From the NCBI GenBank assembly GCA_963744735.1, contig CAVUVH010000034.1, positions 186,001-250,000 of the forward strand: DNA of 64,000 nucleotides. The letters are read 5' to 3'. A program made the position numbers and the translations under genes. The first letter of the stretch is position 1. Each line of letters starts with the position of its first letter. The DNA comes from RPQJ01 sp963744735. GTDB lineage: Bacteria; Pseudomonadota; Gammaproteobacteria; Steroidobacterales; Steroidobacteraceae. The notes under the pieces were generated by a model that saw nothing but the letters and a program-made list of their open reading frames with translations, made no database searches and had not been told where the DNA came from. Below, one piece after another: positions 57,856-64,000 of this stretch.

Positions 57856-59247
57856 ATGCAGTCAATGAAGCACAGTCCGCGCGGCATCGGCACGGCCGCG
57901 GAAGCCAGCGCGTTCCTCGAGGCGAATCCCGACATCGAGGCCGTGCAGCTCGTGATCACCGATGCCTGCGGCGTCGGCCGCGGCAAGAACCTCGCGCGCG
58001 AGGAACTTGCGGCGCTCTATGGCAGCGGCCGCAACGTGGCGGGCTCGATCCTCGGGCTCGACGTGACCGGAGAGGACGTCGACGCGACCGGGCTGGTCTG
58101 GGACGTCGGCGATGCCGACCAGTGCTGTCGTCCCGTGGCGGGCTCTCTCTGCCGGGCGCCGTGGCTGGCGCGGCCCACCGCCCAGGTGCTCGGCACGATG
58201 TATGAACTGGACGGTCGACCGGCCGTGGCAGATCCGCGGCATGTGCTGGCCGCGGCAGTCGCGCGGTGCGAGGCCGCCGGCTACACGCCGGTGATTGCCG
58301 TCGAGCTCGAGTTCTACCTGCTCGAGCGGGATGCCGACGGCAGTCTGCGGCCTTCGTCCGGGCTGCTGACCAGCGAGCGGCGGTCGCGCATCGATGCGTA
58401 CGGGCTGGGCCGGCTCGACGACATGGCGCCGATTTTCGACGATCTCTACGGCGCCGCGCGCGCGCAGGGCCTGCCGCTGCGAACCTTGATGGCGGAATAC
58501 GCGCCCGGGCAGTTCGAGATCACGCTCGAACACCGCGCCGATGCGCTGCGTGCCGTCGACGAGGCGATCCTGTTCAAGCGGGCCGTGCGCGGCATCGCCG
58601 CACGCCATGGCCGGATCGCCTGTTTCATGGCCAAGCCGTTCGCGCAGCTGGCCGGCTCAGGGATGCACCTGCATGCCAGTCTCGCGGCGGCCGACGGGCA
58701 GAACCTGTTTGCCGCGGACGATCCCGCCGGCAGCGTCCTGCTGCGGCACGCGATCGGTGGCCTGCGCGCGACGCTCGGCGACGGCATGGCGTTCTATGCG
58801 CCGAATGCCAATTCCTACCGCCGCTTCCGCTCGATGAGCTACGCGCCGGTCGCCGCCACCTGGGGCGTCAACAATCGTTCCGTCAGCCTGCGCGTGCCGG
58901 CCGGACCGCCGCACAGCCGTCACGTCGAGCATCGCGTCGCCGGCGCCGATGCCAATCCGTACCTGGTCGCGGCGCTGGTGCTCGGCGGCATGCTGCACGG
59001 GATCCGCGCCGGGCTCGATCCGGGCCCTGCCGTCGAGGGCAACGGCTACGCGCAGCCGGCGCAAGGCACCGCGTTGCCGACGCAATGGCACGCGGCGCTC
59101 GCCACCGCGGCGCAGTCGCCGTTCCTGCGCGACACCCTGGGGCCTGGTTTTCTCGATGTTTTCCTGGCGATCAAGCGCCAGGAGGCCGAGAAATTCGGCG
59201 CCCTGGTGACCGACCGCGATTACGAGTGGTATCTCGACAGCGCATGA
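57856..59247 (+). CDS. Glutamine synthetase family enzyme (gamma-glutamylpolyamine synthetase-like)
   Basis: Enzyme of 463 residues with the GS beta-grasp and catalytic domains: LVITDACGVGRGKNL near the start, AVELEFYLLE with metal-binding Glu, APGQFEITLEHR, KPFAQLAGSGMHLHASL with a catalytic His, and a late Arg-rich segment (SVSLRVPAGPPHSRHVEHRVAGADANPYL). This form, without the adenylylation Tyr region, resembles PuuA-type enzymes that join glutamate to putrescine or other amines. The substrate is unproven. ATG at 57856 is used; a second ATG three codons on is possible. Other polyamine catabolism genes are not adjacent, but gabD at 0.8 kb would act at the end of such a path. Confidence 0.85.
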   Translation: MQSMKHSPRGIGTAAEASAFLEANPDIEAVQLVITDACGVGRGKNLAREELAALYGSGRNVAGSILGLDVTGEDVDATGLVWDVGDADQCCRPVAGSLCRAPWLARPTAQVLGTMYELDGRPAVADPRHVLAAAVARCEAAGYTPVIAVELEFYLLERDADGSLRPSSGLLTSERRSRIDAYGLGRLDDMAPIFDDLYGAARAQGLPLRTLMAEYAPGQFEITLEHRADALRAVDEAILFKRAVRGIAARHGRIACFMAKPFAQLAGSGMHLHASLAAADGQNLFAADDPAGSVLLRHAIGGLRATLGDGMAFYAPNANSYRRFRSMSYAPVAATWGVNNRSVSLRVPAGPPHSRHVEHRVAGADANPYLVAALVLGGMLHGIRAGLDPGPAVEGNGYAQPAQGTALPTQWHAALATAAQSPFLRDTLGPGFLDVFLAIKRQEAEKFGALVTDRDYEWYLDSA

Positions 59248-59490
59248 GCGCGACCAGACATAATTTGACGGCGCGCCGCCCGCGGGCGTGCTGTCGTTCG
59301 AGGGCGCGGCATTAAGTCATGCCAATGGCCGTGGGAGTGAGAGCTGAATCAACGTGAGCCGTGACCCGCGCGCGGAGAATGCGCCGCACGCAGACCGATG
59401 CGCCCGCTCACCGAGGAACAGCCCGTGACCCGACTCTCCGCCCGCAGCATTGCCCGCAGCGCCGCTCTTTCGAGCAGGAGTTCGCCGCCC

Positions 59491-60105
59491 GTGACCATTC
59501 ACCTGCGCAAGATGTATGTCGACTGCCGTTTCGGGCAGTTGCACCTGCACACCTCGTTTCCATCGAGCGGTGGCTTCGACGAGCTGACTCCGCTGCTGTG
59601 CGTCCCGCCGACCGGACAGACGGGCCGCACCTTCCAGCCGCTGCTGCGCGACCTTGGTCGCGATCGCAGCGTCTATGCGCCGGACCTGCCCGGGTCGGGC
59701 GAGTCCGACGCGCCCGAGCAGGCGCCGACCGTGGCGGACCACGTGGCGGCCTACGCCGACCTGATCGATTCGCTGCGGCTGAAGCAGGTGGACGTGCTCG
59801 GCTACCAGTCAGGTTCGCCGGTGGCGATCGAGCTGGCGCTGGCCAGGCCGGAGCAGGTGCGGCGCGTGATCCTGCTGGGCGTGCCTTCATCTGACGGCAG
59901 CTACCAGGTGGGCGAGCGCCTGCCGCTGCTGCGCCTGCCGGTGCTGATCCTGCGCGCGCGCGATGAATTCTGGGAAGCGACCGGACGCACGGAAGCGTTG
60001 CTGCGCGACGCCAGGCGGGTCGACCTGCCGCAGCCCGGTGGCGACGTGCTCGGCGCCGGCGCGGACGAGCTGGTGCGGGTCGCGCGCGACTTCCTCGATC
60101 GCTGA
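59491..60105 (+). CDS. Alpha/beta hydrolase fold protein with atypical nucleophile elbow
   Basis: Protein of about 204 residues starting MTIHLRKMYVDCRFGQLHLH. Alpha/beta hydrolase features include VPPTGQTGRTFQPLLRDLG (oxyanion region), VYAPDLPGSGESD and the elbow VDVLGYQSGSPVAIELA. In the elbow the position of the nucleophile in GxSxG is Gln (G-Y-Q-S-G); Ser is one residue later. Related proteins with G-Y-H-T-G elbows exist and have unclear activity. The chain is short for the family, with little room for a lid. GTG at 59491 has GCAGGAG upstream; ATG at 59398 would add 31 unconserved residues. Confidence 0.72.
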   Translation: MTIHLRKMYVDCRFGQLHLHTSFPSSGGFDELTPLLCVPPTGQTGRTFQPLLRDLGRDRSVYAPDLPGSGESDAPEQAPTVADHVAAYADLIDSLRLKQVDVLGYQSGSPVAIELALARPEQVRRVILLGVPSSDGSYQVGERLPLLRLPVLILRARDEFWEATGRTEALLRDARRVDLPQPGGDVLGAGADELVRVARDFLDR

Positions 60106-60111
60106 AGACGT

Positions 60112-60540
60112 CTACGCGGCGCGCTGCCAGACCAGCGCGCACAGCAGGCCCACCGCCAGCGCGGCGACGCCGGTCTCGAGCGCCATGATCCGGCACGCCG
60201 CCCGCAAGGCAGGCAGCCGCGTCGCCAGCAGCAGGAGCGCGGGGACGGCTGCAGCCAGCCACAGCAATCCGCCGAACGCCGCGCCGACGACGTACCACGG
60301 CACGGCGGCGAAGGCGGCCAGGCCCCAGCCGAGCCAGAACAGAAGCCCTGCCGCAGCGCCGCAGCCGCCGTAGACGATGGCCATGCCCAGCACGCGCATG
60401 CCGGAGTCCGGCACCCATCCCAGGCCGCGCAATTCCGGACGCCGCGACAGCAGCGGGGCCGAGACCAGGCCGCCCCAGAGGGTGCCCGCGAGTCCGCCCG
60501 CCAAGCCGGCGAGCACGGTCATGATCAATTCGATGCGCAA
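60112..60540 (-). CDS. Hypothetical membrane protein with about four helices
   Basis: Protein of 142 residues, mostly hydrophobic, with predicted helices at about 5-28, 48-70, 74-105 and 115-137 (for example IMTVLAGLAGGLAGTLWGGL, WYVVGAAFGGLLWLAAAVPALLLL). No catalytic motif is visible and I do not recognise the family. It starts at ATG 60540, next to the palindromic element that separates it from ilvA, and is convergent with the hydrolase gene. Confidence 0.65.
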   Translation of the reverse strand: MRIELIMTVLAGLAGGLAGTLWGGLVSAPLLSRRPELRGLGWVPDSGMRVLGMAIVYGGCGAAAGLLFWLGWGLAAFAAVPWYVVGAAFGGLLWLAAAVPALLLLATRLPALRAACRIMALETGVAALAVGLLCALVWQRAA

Positions 60541-60608
60541 CAGGCAGGGCCCCGATCCGGAGGGAGTGGGAAGGTGCGTTCGATGTTAACGTAGGCGGTG
60601 GAGCCGTA

Positions 60609-60879
60609 AGGAACCTCTGATTTACTCTCATATGAGCGCGACCGCGTGCGAGTTTTCGCCGCGGGCGCGAAGCGAGGACCGAGTGGATGTCGATCCACGA
60701 CCGACGAGCGACAAAGCCCGCGGCGAAAATCGCCCGGTCCCCAAGGGGTTACGCGCGTGACGACGCAGCTCGTCGTTGCTCGCCTGGCCCATGGAACAAC
60801 CATGGGGCGGCGGCTCGCGCCTCGTGCCGCGCCGTCGCGCGCGTAACGCGCCTCATGTGAGAGTAGATCAGAGGTTCCT
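60609..60879. mobile_element. MITE-like 271-bp element with terminal inverted repeats and nested hairpins
   Basis: The ends are 28-bp inverted repeats matching at 26 positions (60609-60636, beginning AGGAACCTCTGATTTACTC, and 60852-60879). Inside are two palindromic modules. Module one has perfect 14-bp arms (60653-60666 and 60716-60729) around the hairpin GTGGAT/ATCCAC at 60683-60698. Module two has 15-bp arms with one mismatch (60748-60762 and 60833-60847) around CCCATGG/CCATGGG at 60788-60806. A CCCC-AA-GGGG hairpin joins them. No transposase is encoded. It ends 11 bases before the ilvA ATG, so it must form part of the ilvA promoter or leader. No clear target duplication is visible. Confidence 0.7.
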
Positions 60880-60890
60880 CAGTCACCGTC

Positions 60891-62408
60891 ATGCAAGAAA
60901 GTTACATCGAACGCATCCTCAAGGCGCGCGTCTACGACGTCGCGATCGAGACCCCGCTGGAACCGGCCCGCCGGCTGTCACGCCGCCTGGGCAACGACAT
61001 CCTGTTCAAGCGCGAGGACCTGCAGCCGGTCTTCTCGTTCAAGCTGCGCGGCGCCTACAACAGGATTGCGGCGCTGGACGACGCGACCGCGCAACGCGGC
61101 GTCATCTGCGCCTCGGCCGGCAATCATGCGCAGGGCGTGGCGTTGTCGGCGCGCCGCCGCGGCATCGTGGCCGTGATCGTGATGCCGCGCACCACGCCCG
61201 ACATCAAGGTGCAGGCGGTGCTCGACCTGGGCGGCGAGGTCGTGCTCGAGGGCGACGACTTCGACCACGCCTACGAACATGCGCTGGGCATCGCGCGCGA
61301 CCGCGGGCTCACCTTCATCCATCCTTTCGACGACCCGGACGTGATCGCCGGGCAGGGCACGATCGGCATGGAGATACTGCGCCAGTGCTCAACGCCTCCC
61401 GATGCCATCTTCGTGCCGATCGGCGGGGGCGGACTGATCGCCGGCATCGCGACCTACGTCAAGTCGCTGTACCCGCAGGTGCGCATCGTCGGGGTCGAGC
61501 CCGAGGACGCCGCGAGCATGCACGACTCGCTGCTGGCCGGCGAGCGGGTCACGCTCGAGCGTGTCGGCATCTTCGCCGACGGCGTGGCGGTGCGCCGCGT
61601 CGGCGAGGAAACCTTCCGGCTCGCGCGCAAGTACGTCGACGAAGTGCTGCTCGTCAGCACGGACGAGATCTGCGCCGCCATCCAGGACATCTTCGAGGAC
61701 AACCGCACGATCGTCGAGCCGGCGGGTGCGCTCGCGGTCGCCGGCATCAAGCAGTATGTCGCCCGCGAGCAGTGCCGCGAGCGCACGCTGGTCGCGCTCA
61801 ATTGCGGCGCCAACGTCAACTTCGACCGCCTGCGCCACATCGCCGAACGGGCCGACATCGGCGGGCAGCGCGAGGCGCTGCTGGCGGTCGAGATCCCGGA
61901 GCAGCCGGGCAGCTTCCTGCGCTTCTGCCGCCTGCTCGGCCGCCGCAGCGTCACCGAGTTCAACTACCGCTACGACGACTCGCGCTCGGCACGGATCTTT
62001 GCCGGCATTTCCCTCACCGAGGGACGTCGCGAGAAGGAGGCGCTGCTGCGGCTCGTCGCCGACGCGGGCTATCGCGTCATCGACATGAGCGACGACGAAA
62101 TGGCCAAGCTGCACGTGCGCTACATGGTCGGCGGGCACGCCCACGGCCTGCAGCACGAGCGGCTGTTCCGGTTCGAGTTCCCGGAGCGGCCCGGCGCGCT
62201 GCTGCGCTTCCTCGAGGCGGTGGGCGCGCACTGGAACATCAGCCTGTTCCACTACCGCAACCACGGCTCGGACTACGGCCGCGTGCTGGCGGGCGTGCAG
62301 GTGCCGCCGGCCGATGCGGCGCGCTTCACCGAGCACCTCGGCGAACTCAGCTACGTCTACACCGAGGAAACCGGCAACCCGGCCTACCGCATGTTCCTCG
62401 GCGACTGA
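60891..62408 (+). CDS. ilvA: Threonine ammonia-lyase, biosynthetic long form
   Basis: PLP enzyme of 505 residues that deaminates threonine to 2-oxobutyrate, the first step to isoleucine. The PLP Lys is at about 51 in FSFKLRGAYN. ASAGNHAQGVA and PIGGGGLIAGIA are the phosphate- and cofactor-binding loops, and NCGANVNFDRLR ends the catalytic domain. Two ACT-like regulatory segments follow (EIPEQPGSFLRFCRLLG and FEFPERPGALLRFLEAVG), typical of isoleucine-inhibited IlvA. The frame is clean. There is no good ribosome-binding site between the palindromic element and the ATG. Confidence 0.94.
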   Translation: MQESYIERILKARVYDVAIETPLEPARRLSRRLGNDILFKREDLQPVFSFKLRGAYNRIAALDDATAQRGVICASAGNHAQGVALSARRRGIVAVIVMPRTTPDIKVQAVLDLGGEVVLEGDDFDHAYEHALGIARDRGLTFIHPFDDPDVIAGQGTIGMEILRQCSTPPDAIFVPIGGGGLIAGIATYVKSLYPQVRIVGVEPEDAASMHDSLLAGERVTLERVGIFADGVAVRRVGEETFRLARKYVDEVLLVSTDEICAAIQDIFEDNRTIVEPAGALAVAGIKQYVAREQCRERTLVALNCGANVNFDRLRHIAERADIGGQREALLAVEIPEQPGSFLRFCRLLGRRSVTEFNYRYDDSRSARIFAGISLTEGRREKEALLRLVADAGYRVIDMSDDEMAKLHVRYMVGGHAHGLQHERLFRFEFPERPGALLRFLEAVGAHWNISLFHYRNHGSDYGRVLAGVQVPPADAARFTEHLGELSYVYTEETGNPAYRMFLGD

Positions 62409-62421
62409 GTCCGTCACGACC

Positions 62422-63168
62422 CTAGCGCGACGGCAGGTGCGCGTAGCGGCGGGGCGAGAACAGCCGGATGAACTCGCCGAACACGCGGTCGCCGATCGGC
62501 TTGGCCGCGGGCAGGTGACGGCGCGTCGCCTGCCGGATGTGCGCGATGCGGCGGGCGGACCAGTGGCGCTCGATTTCGCTGCGCCCGTCCGGCAGGTGCA
62601 GCCAGCGTTCGATCAATGCGGCATCGGCCTCGAGGTGGAACTGCAGGCCCCAGGCGTGGTCGCCGAGACGGTAGGCCTGCTGGCGGCAACTGCGGGTCCA
62701 GGCGAGCGGCACCGCGCCGGGCGGCGGTTCGAAGCGGTACGCATGCCACTGGAAGACGTAGCGCGGCGACTGTTCAAAATGCCGGAACAGCCGGTCGCCA
62801 TGCGCCTGCGGCCGGGCGTGCAGCCGGTACCAGCCGATTTCCGGCACCGCGTTGGGATGCACCCTGCCGCCCATCGCCTGCGCCAGCAGCTGGCCACCGA
62901 GGCAGATGCCGAGCACCGGCTTGTCGGCCGTCACCGCCTGGCGGATCGCCTCGATCTCGGTGCGCAGGTGGGGAAACCGGTCGGCCTGGTCGACGTTCAT
63001 CGGGCCGCCGAGCACCACCAGCCCGTCGTAGCGGCGCACGTCCGGTTCGGCGAGCGGCTCACGGCCGAAGTTGACGTATCGTATGCGGAAGCCGGAATCG
63101 CGCAGCAGCGGGTCGAGGTGACCGAGCGGCTCCGAGGCGACGTGCTGGAAGACGAGCAGTTTGCGCAT
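62422..63168 (-). CDS. Class I glutamine amidotransferase family protein (GMP-synthase-like)
   Basis: Stand-alone glutaminase-like domain of 248 residues. Nucleophile Cys at about 89 in LGICLGGQLLAQAMGG, His in GLQFHLEAD with the following Glu, and YDGLVVLGGPMNVD as the oxyanion region. A second conserved piece is VFQWHAYRFEPPPGA. Such proteins (GuaA_N-like, YfeJ type) are common but mostly unassigned. Some act on gamma-glutamyl compounds such as gamma-glutamylputrescine, which would connect with the glutamine-synthetase-like gene at 57.9 kb. It is convergent with ilvA. Confidence 0.82.
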   Translation of the reverse strand: MRKLLVFQHVASEPLGHLDPLLRDSGFRIRYVNFGREPLAEPDVRRYDGLVVLGGPMNVDQADRFPHLRTEIEAIRQAVTADKPVLGICLGGQLLAQAMGGRVHPNAVPEIGWYRLHARPQAHGDRLFRHFEQSPRYVFQWHAYRFEPPPGAVPLAWTRSCRQQAYRLGDHAWGLQFHLEADAALIERWLHLPDGRSEIERHWSARRIAHIRQATRRHLPAAKPIGDRVFGEFIRLFSPRRYAHLPSR

Positions 63169-63304
63169 TGAACCGGCCGGGATGCGAGCCGCGAGCGGGC
63201 AGGAAATGTCGAAGCCGCCATTTTGGTGTCAACATGGGGCCGCGCTCAATGCCCGCTGCTACGCTCCCTGACGGAGTCAACCGTTGCCGCGCCAGCCTGC
63301 AAGC

Positions 63305-64000
63305 ATGAAATCACGGCCCGATCGCTCGCGCCTCATCCTGCCGCTGGCCTATGCGGTGGCAGGCGTGGCCTGGGTGGTCGGTTCGGATTACATCCTCGGC
63401 GAGGCCGTCGACATCAGCCTGCGCGCGCAACTCGCCGCCTCCGCCAAGGGCGTCGTGTTCGTGCTGGTGTCGGCTTTCCTGCTGTACGTGGTGCAGGCCT
63501 GGCCGTCCCCGGCGATACCCGTGGACAGCTCGGCGCAGGCTGTCGAGCCGACGGTCCTATCGGCCGTTCCTGATCTTCGCCATCACTGCCGCCGGCGTCT
63601 GCCTGGCCGGCTGGATGGTCTTCCAGCAGCAGACGATCGAGGTTTCGCGCCGCGCCGCGGAGAACCTGGCAGGCACGGCGGAACTGACTGCGCGGCAGAT
63701 CGAGACGTGGCTCACCGAGCGGCGGACCGGCATCGAATACGCGGGCCGCAACCCGCTGATTTCCCATGCACTGCGGCAGCGCCTGACCACTCCGCAGCAA
63801 CTGGAAGAGGAGCACCTGCAGGGCGCGCTGGACGTGCTGCGACTGAGCGAGGGCTTCGAGCGGGTGCAGGTGTTCGGTCCGGACGGCCTGCCGCTGGTCA
63901 ACGCCGGCGGTGCCATCGCAATGAGCGACCGGCTGCGCTTCTGGATACGCGGCGCAGCGGTTTCCGGCCGCGTGGTGATGTCGGACCTGTATGTGCCGGA
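63305..64000 (+). CDS. Membrane sensor protein, N-terminal part only, one frameshift
   Basis: Starts MKSRPDRSRLILPLAYAVAG and shows two close helices (LILPLAYAVAGVAWVVGSDYI and GVVFVLVSAFLLYVV). After the frame is restored near 63560 by deleting one base, a third helix follows (FLIFAITAAGVCLAGWMVF). A periplasmic Cache-like sensor region comes next (RRAAENLAGTAELTARQIETWLTERRTGIEY, RVQVFGPDGLPLVNAGG). This layout is common in PAS/GGDEF/EAL proteins and histidine kinases. The output domain lies beyond the window, so the type cannot be told. Confidence 0.7.
   Translation, partial: MKSRPDRSRLILPLAYAVAGVAWVVGSDYILGEAVDISLRAQLAASAKGVVFVLVSAFLLYVVQAWPSPAIPVDSSAQAVEPTVLSAVPDLRHHCRRRLPGRLDGLPAADDRGFAPRRGEPGRHGGTDCAADRDVAHRAADRHRIRGPQPADFPCTAAAPDHSAATGRGAPAGRAGRAATERGLRAGAGVRSGRPAAGQRRRCHRNERPAALLDTRRSGFRPRGDVGPVCAG

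Noticed and set aside
60646..60846. Small open frame inside the palindromic element as an ilvA leader peptide
   Set aside because: It has no run of Ile, Val or Leu codons typical of attenuation peptides, and its sequence is dictated by the palindromes.

Overview
The window reads as chromosomal DNA of a high-GC, Gram-negative proteobacterium, most likely a gammaproteobacterium (my guess is the Xanthomonadales/Nevskiales/Steroidobacterales neighbourhood). Pointers are the gamma-type GshA, a long IlvA with a two-part ACT-like tail, the CbpA/CbpM pair, a type I MurB, outer-membrane and lipoprotein genes, and a PEP-CTERM surface protein. No phage, plasmid, CRISPR, rRNA or tRNA signature was seen. 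Genes are densely packed on both strands, with many ATGA/GTGA overlaps.

Layout: 1-4.4 kb, catabolism (Bcr/CflA efflux pump end, GabD, dienelactone hydrolase, thiolase). 4.5-8.2 kb, two tandem DUF885 lipoproteins, the second with a degenerate metal site. 8.2-9.3 kb, a DUF2845 protein and a PEP-CTERM protein with a sigma-54-type promoter and an intrinsic terminator. 9.6-16.1 kb, GshA, isoaspartyl peptidase and pyruvate carboxylase. 16.2-19.4 kb, DUF2892, TrxC, CbpA-CbpM and a VIT1/CCC1 transporter. 19.4-31.5 kb, an oxygen-response block: a single-receiver protein, FixJ, a FixL-like heme-PAS kinase, Hsp20 and a complete ccoNOQP-x-ccoGHIS-TauE operon for cbb3 oxidase and its copper supply. 31.7-34.8 kb, UspE and a REC-PAS-GGDEF-EAL protein. 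34.9-40.2 kb, a TetR-regulated HlyD/ABC exporter followed by a choline-sulfatase. 40.2-44.1 kb, a lipoprotein, PhaC and a ferredoxin reductase. 44.2-47.8 kb, a DASS transporter, GlnK behind a sigma-54/NtrC-like control region, a [2Fe-2S] protein and a quinone oxidoreductase. 47.8-51.7 kb, an Omp85-type barrel, a CIA30 protein, a zinc alcohol dehydrogenase and a thioesterase. 51.7-62.4 kb, branched-chain amino-acid genes (IlvH and a divergent large acetolactate synthase subunit, later IlvA) with ChrA, a DsbA-like lipoprotein, glyoxalase, MurB and a glutamine-synthetase-like enzyme. 62.4-64 kb, a class I amidotransferase and the start of a membrane sensor.

A dominant technical feature is that about 20 otherwise conserved genes are interrupted by single-base frameshifts. 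Every one is repaired by removing a base, never by adding one. They hit housekeeping genes (gshA, pyc, ccoO) while codons on both sides stay intact, so I treat them as consensus insertion errors and annotate the whole genes across them.

The most coherent biology is the microaerobic module. The FixL-like kinase has a heme-type PAS domain, FixJ follows it directly, the cbb3 operon lies just beyond, and an identical 12-bp box occurs upstream of both ccoN and fixL. The most unusual DNA is a 271-bp element immediately upstream of ilvA, with 28-bp near-perfect terminal inverted repeats enclosing two nested hairpin modules.
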